From contig NZ_BIMB01000007.1 in assembly GCF_004000865.1 (NCBI RefSeq), positions 1 through 64,000 of the forward strand: a DNA stretch of 64,000 nt, given 5' to 3'. Each line of letters starts with the position of its first letter. Within the stretch, counting starts at the first letter, position 1. Under the pieces are notes generated by a model, which saw only the letters and a program-made list of their open reading frames with translations, made no database searches and had not been told where the DNA came from. This document shows, one piece after another, positions 15,991 to 24,197 of the stretch. The position numbers and the translations under genes were made by a program. This stretch comes from Paenibacillus elgii NBRC 100335 (GTDB taxonomy: Bacteria > Bacillota > Bacilli > Paenibacillales > NBRC-103111).

Positions 15991-18900
15991 CTACTTCCCC
16001 TGCGGATCGGCTGCCGTGATCATGTGCAGCAGCACTTGAGCGACTTCGGCGCGTGCTGCGTGAACTTGCGGAGCAAGCCGGTCTCCCGCCTGCCCCTGCA
16101 AGAAGCCCAGCTCAACCGCCTGCCGTACCGCGTCCTCCGCCCAAGCGGAGATTTGTCCGGCGTCGCGGTAGACCGCAAGCTGCTGCGCATCCGGCGCTGC
16201 CGCCTTGCCGCCCTGGAAGGCGTAAGCCCGCATCAGCATGACAGCCATTTGCTCCCGGGTGATCGGTTCGCCCGGGGCAAACGACGTGCCCGTCACCCCG
16301 TCGACAACCCCCGCTTCATGAACGGCCGCAATCGCGTCCGCATACCACGCCTTCGGGTCCACATCGCGGAAAGGCATCCCCGACGGGCTTGCTTTCAGCC
16401 CAAGGGTGCGAACGAGCATGGCGGCAAATTCCGCACGCGTCGTCGCTCCTTGGGGGTCGAATTCGCGTTCCGTCACGCCGCTGACGATATGCTTGGATGC
16501 CATCACCTTCAGCGTGCGGTACGCCCAATGATCCTCCGACACATCCGCGAACGATTTGTCGTAATCCAGTACGGCGAACGTACGGTAGGCCGTAACAGTG
16601 GCCGACACCGTCCCCGCCGCTTTATCGACCTTCGCCCCGACAAAATCCCATGTCTTCGACGTTTCGTTATAGGCGTAAATGCCTAGCCGGTCCGGATCGG
16701 CTGTCCGGGCGGCATCGTAAGGCAGCTTCAGCACGACCGGCGCAGAAAACTTCTCCAGACGGAAGGCTGGCTTGTTTGGCGAAACTGCGCCGATTTGCAG
16801 CTCATACACCGTCCCCGCCAAGCGCAGCTCCGACGACGGGTCGGGCTTGGCCGCATTCGGTGCGAGCGCTTGCTCTGCCGCCGGACGCAGTTGCAGCACG
16901 ATCTGCGCGTCCGCCGTATTCGAAGGCAGGCTGCCGCTCACTTGTGCCAGCACGGCGGCCGGAATCGTGAGCGCCGCCTTGCCGATTTCCACTTCCAGCG
17001 GATTGTTCCGCAGCAAGGAGGCCGCTTGCGCCGGGAGCGCCAGTTCCGACGCCGATTCGTCCATACGCAGCGTCACCTTGCCATTCGCTGCCGGCCGCAG
17101 CTCCTCTTCCTTCACGACGACTGTCCCGGGCTTCTTGGACGGCTCGTTCGATCCTGTCGCAGCAGAGCCGGATGCTCCCGGCTGCGAAGTGGAACTCGGT
17201 GAAGTCTCAGATGTTGACGAGCCCGCGCCTGAGCCCGAGTCCGAGCTGGAATCCGAATCGGAGCTCGAATCAGGCTTCGGCGATGGTCCGGGGCTTGGGC
17301 CTGGTTCAGGCGACGGCCCGGGCTCAGGCGTTGGACCGGGCTCAGGCTTCGGCCCCGGGTCCGGGCCGGGACCCGGCTTCTCGGGCTCCATGCCCGCCGT
17401 GGTTAGCGTTACGCTCGGACCGCCGACGCTCCAATGGCCCGCGCCGTCCACCGCTTCGACGCGGAACGTGTAGGCCGTGTTCGGTGCCAAGCCCCGGATC
17501 ACGGTCGAATACACGCTGCCGGCCACGGTAACCGATTGACCGGCGCCCCAGCCGATGCGATATCCGGCTACGCTGTTGTCATCGGCAGCAGGCGTCCAAG
17601 CGAGCGTGACTTCGCCGCGGTTCGCTTCCGCCGCGGTCAGCGTACTGCCTAACGGCCACGTAGGAGCGGCCGTATCCGGCCGCTCCGTACGCAAAGTCGT
17701 TACTGTGACGCTCGGACCGTCTGTGCTGACGCGTCCGCCCGTATCCGCCACCTGTACGGCGAACGTATAAGTCGTGCCCGGCGCCAATTGGCGCACGTCA
17801 TACCCGTAAGTGCTGCCGCTGACGCTGGTGATCGGGGCACCGTTCTGATAGATGCGGTACGTCGCATCAGTTACCGTGCTCGTCACTGCCCCGGACCAGG
17901 CGAGAGATACGCCGGTTTCGGAGACGTTAGCGGCCTTCAGCGCGCCGCCTTCCCAGTGCGGGACGAGCGGGTCGCGCAGCTTGATCGTGTGCGTCGCCCC
18001 TGCCGAACCGGCCACGTTGATCTGTACGACCAGTTTAGGCGACGTCTGAACGACCTGCACCGTGCTGTCCTGGCTTACCGGCACCAGCGAGCCACGGTTC
18101 AACTCGACAGTCACCGACGATTGCTTCTGCGTCGGATCGGAAACGGAAAGCGTAATTTCTCCATTCCGTTCCTTCGCCATCACGGATACCGGATTTCTCG
18201 CCGTCAACGAGTCGATCGTCCCGGCCTGCCAGAAATTCGCCGCCGTAATCCCAAGCGACGGCTTTCGCACCGCCTGCACCTGAGCATTGTTCGCAAGAAT
18301 CGACACCGGCGGCTGCGCGCTGTAGCTTTGGGTTGCTGCCGCATTCCGGTTCGGCAGCACGACGTAAGCGTAATCTGCGTTCACCGGCTTGACGCCGTGC
18401 GGAATCGCCAGACTCAAATAGTTGCGGGTGATCGGCGTCGCGCTGAACCCCGTATTGATGTCCTTCCATGCTCCGGTGCGCGCTTCCCGCTTCACAGCCA
18501 CATTCGCTCCGTTCGGGAAATAATACCCGATATCCGTCCCGGGGACGTTCCCGGTCAGATGCGCCCATTGAACCGTCCGATTGAGATCGGTGGTCTCCTT
18601 CGGCACGACGGCGCCGTCGATCGTCAAAATGTTGTCGTTCCCGTCCGTAAGCTTCCGATTGTCGGCAATGGTCTCAACGGGATTGCTGCCCGTGGAGGTG
18701 ATGCCGGCGCCAAGCGCGACAATTTCGTCGTCGAGCAGGAACCATGATTTTTTACCCTGCAGATCGCTGCCGGTGAGCTTCTTGAGCGTAAAGTCCATGC
18801 CGACCGCGCTGTACAGACCGTCCAGCGTAGAGCCGCCCACCCACGTTTGGGTGTTGGGATAGCTCGCCCAATCGGTCGCCGTCAGCGTTTTGCCGGAACC

Positions 18901-21114
18901 GTCCGTCGTTGTGCCCGGCAGCCGGAACGAGTCTACCGTCGGCCAAAAATCGTTGCGGTACTGCGTCTGATCGTCATTGTACAAATAGGTCATGCCCACG
19001 CCCGTAAACCAGCCCTTCAGGTTCTCGCCGTTGCCCTTCTCGAACGAGGAGATCCGGTCGGAGAAGAGGCTGACGCCGAACAGGTAGCCGGGACGGAAAT
19101 GAAACACTTTGTCCATGCCCGCCATGATCTGGCTTTTCACCAGCTCGCCCCGCGGCTGCACGCTCGGATCGTTCAACAACCCTTTCAACAGCTTGATTTC
19201 ATAAATCGACGAGGACGCCTGATAATAATTCGTCGTAATTTGATCCTTCGTCATCCATTCCTTGACCATGCTGCGGTAAGCAGCCGCTTTATCCGCCGGT
19301 GCGCCGTCGGACATGCGAAGGATGGTCATCATGAGGCCCCGTGCGGAACCAGCCGTCTGCCGGGAAATGCCCCGCCCGTTCGTCATATCGAGCGCGAGCC
19401 CGTTATAGATGATTGGCTCGAAGCTTTGCGACACCCAATCGTACACGGTGTTCGTCCGCGGGTCCGTAATCGGCCAAGGCGAGCCGTTCAGCATGTAGCC
19501 CATATCCGCAGCGCCCTTCAGCCACACCCCGCCGTACCCTGCAGTATAAGCGATGTTCGTGTGCTGTACGAGCGAGCCGTCGCGGTATACCCCGTCGCCG
19601 CTCGTCGTATAGACGAACTCGCTGCCGATCGCATCGCGGCCCTGTACGATTTTCGCGCCGTTCTTGCCGATCACGCCGCGAAGCGTAACGACCAGCGCCT
19701 TGTCCAGCAGGTTCGCGCCGTTTTGCTTTTTCCCTTTCACCCCGAGAACGGAGGAATAGACCGGGTCCGGACAAAACTGGTCGATCGCTCTTATGTATTG
19801 CTCCACCTGTGCCGGGCTTAAATCGTCATACAGCAGCACAAGAATATCGTTAATGGTTTGAGCCGCCCCGATCTCCCAATCCCACCAGTTGTCATACGGC
19901 GTTTTGTTCTCGTTGTACCGATTTGCGTACATCCAGTCCATGGCCTCGACAAGATCCTTTTTCAGCGCAGGATTGTTGTACAAGGCCGAGTAAGGCGTCT
20001 TATAAGCAACCGCCATCATTCTTAGGCGGGAGAAATTCGATGTCATCTGCGCGGAGACGGTCGTGCTGGTCAGATCGCTCCAGAGATACGTGCGTCCCGC
20101 CGCCGTGTTCAGCTTGTTCCAAAATCCGGTTTGCTCCGCATTGCTGACGGAGGAAGCCAGACTGTCCAGAAAATAGGCGTAGTCGGCATCCGCAGGGTCA
20201 TAGCCGGTACCGCCCGTCAGCTTGTCCAGCCATTTCAGCCGGATCGCATCGTAGGCCTGCATCATCTGGGCGCTTTCCACGCTGACGATTGATTGCGCCG
20301 ACAAACGGCCGTCATCGGTCTGAGCGGTAATGGTAGCGGAACCTACCTTGTTACCCGTAACCAAGCCCGCGTCCGATACGGAAGCGACCGAAGCGTCAGA
20401 CGACGACCAGAGTACCTTCACGTCAGATGCCGCGCTGCTCGGCGTAACGACCGGAGTTAGCTGCGCGGTTTTCCCCACTTCGACGGATACGCCGGTTGGT
20501 TCCAAGGCAAGACCGGTCGCCCCGGTCCACTCCGTAAGCGTCACATCGTCCACCCAAGCGGTGCCGGAAGCAAAATCGAAGATCGGCTCCACGACGACTT
20601 TATTCACGTTCGACGGAATCGACAGATATAAATCATACGACTGCCAATCGTTGGTTCCTTTTAATTTCGGCGTAAGCGGACCGTCGCCGATTTTCGTACT
20701 GGAGTTAAGATACTGCGTCCGGACATACATGCCGCCGCTTCCGGCGTTCACGTTGTCCGTCTTCATCCACAAAGACAGCTTATAGCTTTTGTTCGGTGTG
20801 ACGAGCGGCGATTGCGTAACGGAAGCCCGGTCCGACGTCGTGCTTCCGGACAGCTTCAAGGACTTCGTACCGCCGTGCGCTTGTGTTGAGTCCACAGCGA
20901 AGGCGCCACCGCCGACCTTGAATCCGCCTGTCCAGTTGGACGGCGCTTTCCCTCCCGTCCACTTCCCGGAGGTGTCCGTGACAACGGTTTCAAAATCGCC
21001 GTTCAACACCAAACTTCCCGTAGCGGCCATCCCGATCCCTCCTCCTATCGGGACTAACCAGCCGGGCATCACTAATGCCAGGATCGTCAAAATTTTCACC
21101 ATGTTCGTTTTCAT
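15991..21114 (-). CDS. SLH-anchored multidomain polysaccharide lyase, family PL8
   Basis: This 1707-residue surface enzyme starts with a signal peptide (1-31). A CBM-like jelly roll follows (about 32-195, NGDFETV...WTGG), then a BIG2 domain (about 198-280). The PL8 lyase (about 280-1045) belongs to the hyaluronate/chondroitin/xanthan lyase family. Two fibronectin III domains (about 1050-1140 and 1145-1238), a Pro/Gly/Ser/Asp-rich linker (about 1240-1330), a beta-rich domain and three SLH repeats (about 1519-1707) complete it. The expected triad is intact: Asn468 in NGANLLD, His518 and Tyr527 in QHTNIAYTAGY, with the 50- and 9-residue spacings of hyaluronate lyase. Beta-elimination of a uronic-acid-containing polymer is therefore likely, but the polymer is not determined. 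The SLH repeats hold it on the S-layer. GGGAGGGA precedes the ATG. Confidence 0.93.
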   Translation of the reverse strand: MKTNMVKILTILALVMPGWLVPIGGGIGMAATGSLVLNGDFETVVTDTSGKWTGGKAPSNWTGGFKVGGGAFAVDSTQAHGGTKSLKLSGSTTSDRASVTQSPLVTPNKSYKLSLWMKTDNVNAGSGGMYVRTQYLNSSTKIGDGPLTPKLKGTNDWQSYDLYLSIPSNVNKVVVEPIFDFASGTAWVDDVTLTEWTGATGLALEPTGVSVEVGKTAQLTPVVTPSSAASDVKVLWSSSDASVASVSDAGLVTGNKVGSATITAQTDDGRLSAQSIVSVESAQMMQAYDAIRLKWLDKLTGGTGYDPADADYAYFLDSLASSVSNAEQTGFWNKLNTAAGRTYLWSDLTSTTVSAQMTSNFSRLRMMAVAYKTPYSALYNNPALKKDLVEAMDWMYANRYNENKTPYDNWWDWEIGAAQTINDILVLLYDDLSPAQVEQYIRAIDQFCPDPVYSSVLGVKGKKQNGANLLDKALVVTLRGVIGKNGAKIVQGRDAIGSEFVYTTSGDGVYRDGSLVQHTNIAYTAGYGGVWLKGAADMGYMLNGSPWPITDPRTNTVYDWVSQSFEPIIYNGLALDMTNGRGISRQTAGSARGLMMTILRMSDGAPADKAAAYRSMVKEWMTKDQITTNYYQASSSIYEIKLLKGLLNDPSVQPRGELVKSQIMAGMDKVFHFRPGYLFGVSLFSDRISSFEKGNGENLKGWFTGVGMTYLYNDDQTQYRNDFWPTVDSFRLPGTTTDGSGKTLTATDWASYPNTQTWVGGSTLDGLYSAVGMDFTLKKLTGSDLQGKKSWFLLDDEIVALGAGITSTGSNPVETIADNRKLTDGNDNILTIDGAVVPKETTDLNRTVQWAHLTGNVPGTDIGYYFPNGANVAVKREARTGAWKDINTGFSATPITRNYLSLAIPHGVKPVNADYAYVVLPNRNAAATQSYSAQPPVSILANNAQVQAVRKPSLGITAANFWQAGTIDSLTARNPVSVMAKERNGEITLSVSDPTQKQSSVTVELNRGSLVPVSQDSTVQVVQTSPKLVVQINVAGSAGATHTIKLRDPLVPHWEGGALKAANVSETGVSLAWSGAVTSTVTDATYRIYQNGAPITSVSGSTYGYDVRQLAPGTTYTFAVQVADTGGRVSTDGPSVTVTTLRTERPDTAAPTWPLGSTLTAAEANRGEVTLAWTPAADDNSVAGYRIGWGAGQSVTVAGSVYSTVIRGLAPNTAYTFRVEAVDGAGHWSVGGPSVTLTTAGMEPEKPGPGPDPGPKPEPGPTPEPGPSPEPGPSPGPSPKPDSSSDSDSSSDSGSGAGSSTSETSPSSTSQPGASGSAATGSNEPSKKPGTVVVKEEELRPAANGKVTLRMDESASELALPAQAASLLRNNPLEVEIGKAALTIPAAVLAQVSGSLPSNTADAQIVLQLRPAAEQALAPNAAKPDPSSELRLAGTVYELQIGAVSPNKPAFRLEKFSAPVVLKLPYDAARTADPDRLGIYAYNETSKTWDFVGAKVDKAAGTVSATVTAYRTFAVLDYDKSFADVSEDHWAYRTLKVMASKHIVSGVTEREFDPQGATTRAEFAAMLVRTLGLKASPSGMPFRDVDPKAWYADAIAAVHEAGVVDGVTGTSFAPGEPITREQMAVMLMRAYAFQGGKAAAPDAQQLAVYRDAGQISAWAEDAVRQAVELGFLQGQAGDRLAPQVHAARAEVAQVLLHMITAADPQGK

Positions 21115-21195
21115 TCCGGTCCCTCCCAGCGGCTATCGGCCAAACGTCCCCCCAGTTCAAGCAGAACGCGCGGGACTCCGGCCGCTATTGCATCT

Positions 21196-21227
21196 CTATT
21201 CTTACAGAAACCTATTCTTACAGAAAC
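21196..21227. repeat. Perfect 16-bp tandem duplication upstream of lyase gene
   Basis: CTATTCTTACAGAAAC occurs twice in immediate succession (21196-21211 and 21212-21227), 82-113 bp upstream of the PL8 start. Direct repeats at this position are typical of activator sites, and the AraC-type regulator downstream is the obvious candidate binder. Confidence 0.7.
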
Positions 21228-21317
21228 GCCATCCGCTCGGCAAGGCTCAATTCTTGCAAATCCGCCCGGGCAAAAAATGTTCCCGGCTTTTCGCCGCCGC
21301 AATCCGCCATTTTCAAA

Positions 21318-21357
21318 CGAAAAAACCCGTCTTATGGAAGCCCATAAGGACGGGTTA
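21318..21357 (-). terminator. Terminator of the acetyltransferase gene
   Basis: The stem AACCCGTC(C)TTATG/CATAAGACGGGTT is followed on the minus strand by TTTTTT. It lies just downstream of the GNAT stop. Confidence 0.9.
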
Positions 21358-21389
21358 AACAGCATCGTAATTTCCGGATGCAAGCCGGA

Positions 21390-21845
21390 TTAATTAACTT
21401 CTTTTTCCAATATGGTAATGAACACTTGGGGTGCGACTTCGACGTCTTTGGTTTCCACAAATCCGAACTGCCTGTATAACGAGATTGCCGAACCATTTTT
21501 CGCTCCCGTGCTCACCGCAAATTTGCGGATGCCCGGTTCGGATTCGAGCGCGTACTGAACCAAGCTTCGTCCGATGCCTCTGCGAAAATAATCCGGATGC
21601 ACGACCAACCGGGTAATGTGCAGCACGTCCTCCTGCTTTTCGACCGCAACGACCCCCGCCAACGTCCCGTCCACAGCATAGCCGTAAAACGTCTCCTCCG
21701 CTTGCATCAACGTCTGGACCGTATCCCGGAGCTGGGGAATGCCGTCGAAGCCGATCAGCTCCGCTTCGACACGGTAGGCCGGAAGCTGCACCTGAAGCAC
21801 TTGCTCGGCCACCTCGGGCTGCGTCATGTCCAACTGCTGTATCAT
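21390..21845 (-). CDS. GNAT family N-acetyltransferase
   Basis: This 151-residue single GNAT domain carries the acetyl-CoA pyrophosphate loop in LVVHPDYFRRGIGRSLVQYAL (R-R-G-I-G-R), followed by motif B with ISLYRQFGFVETKD. The substrate is not predictable. AAGGAGATAGGG precedes the ATG. The gene is transcribed divergently from the pqq operon and ends in its own terminator, so it is probably unrelated to PQQ. Confidence 0.88.
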   Translation of the reverse strand: MIQQLDMTQPEVAEQVLQVQLPAYRVEAELIGFDGIPQLRDTVQTLMQAEETFYGYAVDGTLAGVVAVEKQEDVLHITRLVVHPDYFRRGIGRSLVQYALESEPGIRKFAVSTGAKNGSAISLYRQFGFVETKDVEVAPQVFITILEKEVN

Positions 21846-22146
21846 CTTGACCCTATCTCCTTTTCGTCTTGGTTTGGTATCCCTTTATCGTAACGAAGAG
21901 GCGCGGGACTAGCCAAGCAAAAAATAGGTTTAGTCAAACGATCCGAAATCCGACCGACACCATTGAAGATGCAAGAGGATACTTTTGAACAAAACCCGAG
22001 TCATTTTTCCATAAAAATACATATCACAACTGACGCCCGAATAGGATACATTGTGGACATGGCCCCCGGTCCGATGCGCGTCCGCGGCAGCTTGCAGCCG
22101 GATTGTACTTTAACCGGGAATTCGAGTACGGAAGGAGGGAACGACG
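21846..22146. other. Divergent region upstream of pqqA
   Basis: This 301-bp gap holds the ribosome site of the GNAT gene at its left end and a strong AAGGAGG for pqqA at 22132-22138. A short palindrome GTTTAGTCAAAC lies at about 21930-21941. I could not pick out a convincing -35/-10 pair for the pqq operon. No additional gene of coding character is visible. Confidence 0.4.
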
Positions 22147-22218
22147 ATGTGGGTTAAGCCAAAAGCTAAAATCATCGACGTCTGTGCCGAAGTAACCGGG
22201 TATGCCTGCCAGAAATAA
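22147..22218 (+). CDS. pqqA: PqqA, precursor peptide of pyrroloquinoline quinone
   Basis: This 23-residue ribosomal peptide has the Glu and Tyr that become PQQ at positions 15 and 19 (EVTGY), the exact spacing and length of the Klebsiella-type PqqA. The ribosome site AAGGAGG is 8 bases before the ATG. PqqE cross-links Glu15 to Tyr19 while PqqD chaperones the peptide. Two cysteines, at positions 13 and 21, flank the cross-link site. The classical PqqA peptides I know do not have this pair, so it is a distinctive trait. It is the first gene of a coupled pqqABCDE operon. Confidence 0.95.
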   Translation: MWVKPKAKIIDVCAEVTGYACQK

Positions 22219-22219
22219 A

Positions 22220-22270
22220 CGGCTCTGAAGCCGCAGCGCACAACAATCGGGTTGCCGGAGAAATCCGGCA
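22220..22270 (+). promoter_or_regulatory. Two stem-loops between pqqA and pqqB
   Basis: CGGCT/AGCCG (22220-22233) is followed by TGCCGGA/TCCGGCA closing a GAAA tetraloop (22253-22270), without a U-run. These hairpins could protect or attenuate the message so that the peptide is made in excess over the enzymes, an arrangement common for precursor-peptide genes. Confidence 0.65.
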
Positions 22271-22294
22271 TCCCTTCTATAAGGGGGACGATGG

Positions 22295-23215
22295 ATGCTT
22301 CTCAAAATTATCGGGACGGCGGCCGGAGGAGGCTTCCCGCAATGGAACTGTGCTTGCCCCAACTGCCGCTTGGCACGCGCCCGTGACGGACAGGCGCTTA
22401 CCCGGATGCAAAGCAGCGTGGCCGTCAGCAGCGACGGAGCCGCGTGGTACTTGATCAACGCTACGCCGGATATCCGCCAGCAGATCGAAGCGCAGCCCTC
22501 CCTTCGGCCCGGACCGGGGCTCCGCAGCACGCCTATTGCGGGGGTGCTGCTGACCGATGCGGAGCTCGATCATACGATCGGGCTGCTTAGTTTAAGGGAG
22601 GGCGGGCAGCTGGACATCTATGCGACCGGTCCGGTCATGCAAGCGCTGGCCGGGCCGTTTCCCGTCCGCCATATGCTGGAGCCGTACGCAGGCGCGCACT
22701 GGCGGGCAATTACTCCGGGTGATCCTTTTGCCCTGTTTGGCGGCAGGCTGGAGGTTACCCCATTCTATCTCGGCTCGAAAGCACCTCGCTATGCTTACGG
22801 ATGCTTGGGCGGGAACGAAGGCGGGGAAGCGCCAACCTGGGTCGTCGGCTACCGGATCGAGGACCGGCTGACCGGCGGCAAAGCCGTCTACGCCCCGGGC
22901 ATCGAGGCCTGGTCGGACGAGCTGGAGCGGATGCTGACGGATGCGGACTGCATTTTGCTGGACGGCACCTTCTGGCAGGCCGACGAGCTGAAGGGGCTGG
23001 GCGTCTCGGATCTCGCCGCTTGGGACATGGGGCATGTCCCGATCGACGGAACGGACGGGAGCCTGTATCGGCTTGCCCGCCTGACCGCGGCGCGTAAAAT
23101 CTATGTACACATCAACAACACCAATCCGATATTGAACCCTGCGTCGTCCGAATGCCACACGCTGCTTGCGCTCGGCATCGAAATCGGATTCGACGGCATG
23201 GAGTTGGAGGTATGA
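22295..23215 (+). CDS. pqqB: PqqB, metallo-beta-lactamase-fold PQQ biosynthesis oxygenase
   Basis: This 306-residue protein starts with the family signature LLKIIGTAAGGGFPQWNC. A zinc-binding CACPNC follows (residues about 19-24), then the metal-site motif TDAELDHTIGL and a late DMGHVPIDGTDGS. PqqB acts on the freed cross-linked Glu-Tyr, hydroxylating the tyrosine ring on the way to the PqqC substrate. AGGGGG is spaced 8 bases before the ATG at 22295, and an overlapping ATG at 22291 is in another frame. It runs straight into pqqC. Confidence 0.95.
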   Translation: MLLKIIGTAAGGGFPQWNCACPNCRLARARDGQALTRMQSSVAVSSDGAAWYLINATPDIRQQIEAQPSLRPGPGLRSTPIAGVLLTDAELDHTIGLLSLREGGQLDIYATGPVMQALAGPFPVRHMLEPYAGAHWRAITPGDPFALFGGRLEVTPFYLGSKAPRYAYGCLGGNEGGEAPTWVVGYRIEDRLTGGKAVYAPGIEAWSDELERMLTDADCILLDGTFWQADELKGLGVSDLAAWDMGHVPIDGTDGSLYRLARLTAARKIYVHINNTNPILNPASSECHTLLALGIEIGFDGMELEV

Positions 23216-23217
23216 CG

Positions 23218-23925
23218 ATGAGCGAGCCATGGTCGAACGACGAATTCTTGATGCGGCTGCGCCGGATCGGAGAGCAGCGGTATCACGACAAGCATCCTTA
23301 TCACATCCGCATGCACGAGGGAAAGCTCAGCCCGGAGCAGCTTCGGGCCTGGGTCGCCAACCGGTTTTACTATCAGCAAAACATCCCGGTCAAAGACGCG
23401 CTCATCCTGGCCAAGCTGCCTACTCGGGAGGACCGGCGCCGCTGGCTGCAGCGTATCGTCGACCACGACGGCCGCGAGGGGGACGAAGGCGGCATCGAAG
23501 CGTGGATTCGCCTCGGGGAGGCCGTCGATATTCCCCGCGAGGACCTGCTCAGCGAGCGGCTCGTACTGCCCGCGGTCCGCTTCGCCGTCGATGCGTATGT
23601 GAACTTCTGCCGGCTGCAGCCGTGGCCGGAGGCCGTCGCTTCCTCCCTGACGGAGCTGTTCGCGCCGACGCTCGTCTCCCGGCGCATCGTCGTCTTCGAG
23701 GATTTGTATCCGTGGATACGCCCGCAGGGGCTTGACTATTTTCGCACCCGGCTCCACCAAGCGCCGCGCGACGCCGATCACGGGCTGGAGCTCGTGCTGC
23801 GCGAATGCCACTCTCGCCGCGAACAGGAACGGGCGGTCGCCGCGCTCTCGTTCAAGTGCGACGTGCTGTGGTCGCTCCTCGATGCGCTGCAGCTCGCATA
23901 CCCGGACGGAGAGAGCTGCGTATGA
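23218..23925 (+). CDS. pqqC: PqqC, pyrroloquinoline-quinone synthase
   Basis: This cofactor-free oxidase of 235 residues closes the ring and carries out the eight-electron oxidation that ends PQQ synthesis. The all-helical fold (heme-oxygenase-like, as in TenA) is recognisable from YHDKHPYHIRMHEGKLSPEQLRAWVANRFYYQ. HDGREGDEGGIEAW and AFDA-like FAVDAYVNF positions follow. Two ATGs are possible, at 23212 (overlapping the pqqB stop as ATGA) and 23218. I prefer 23218 because GGAGG is 7 bases from it and only one base from the first. It overlaps pqqD by four bases. Confidence 0.95.
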   Translation: MSEPWSNDEFLMRLRRIGEQRYHDKHPYHIRMHEGKLSPEQLRAWVANRFYYQQNIPVKDALILAKLPTREDRRRWLQRIVDHDGREGDEGGIEAWIRLGEAVDIPREDLLSERLVLPAVRFAVDAYVNFCRLQPWPEAVASSLTELFAPTLVSRRIVVFEDLYPWIRPQGLDYFRTRLHQAPRDADHGLELVLRECHSRREQERAVAALSFKCDVLWSLLDALQLAYPDGESCV

Positions 23926-24197
23926 ACTGGGGGCTGCAGGAACGACCGGCCATTCGTCCCCCCGCCCGCATGAAGTACGATGCGCTGCGCAAGCAAGAGC
24001 TGCTGCTGCTGCCGGAGCGAGTCGTTCAATTGAATGAGACCGCCGGAGCGATTTTGCGGCTATGCGACGGGCAGCGAACCGTCGGGGAGCTGACGCGCGA
24101 GCTGGAAGCGAAGTATGAACAAACCGGTCTGCAGGATGACATTGCCGAATTTTTAACGCAGGCCGCGGAGGAAGGCTGGGTGGAACGATGTCTATGA
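23922..24197 (+). CDS. pqqD: PqqD, peptide chaperone (RiPP recognition element)
   Basis: This small protein of 91 residues binds PqqA and delivers it to PqqE. The winged-helix RRE fold is indicated by RMKYDALRKQELLLLPERVVQLNETAGAILRLCDG, where the LNETA-x-x-IL signature is typical, and by the C-terminal helices through FLTQAAEEGWVE. It starts in an ATGA overlap with pqqC and its end overlaps pqqE. It is separate and not fused to PqqC or PqqE as in some methylotrophs. Confidence 0.95.
   Translation: MNWGLQERPAIRPPARMKYDALRKQELLLLPERVVQLNETAGAILRLCDGQRTVGELTRELEAKYEQTGLQDDIAEFLTQAAEEGWVERCL

Noticed and set aside
16552-17395. Tandem Pro-Gly/Ser-Asp repeats as a CRISPR-like or satellite array
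   Set aside because: The repetition (about 17215-17395) is in-frame low-complexity coding sequence for a surface-protein linker, without spacers.
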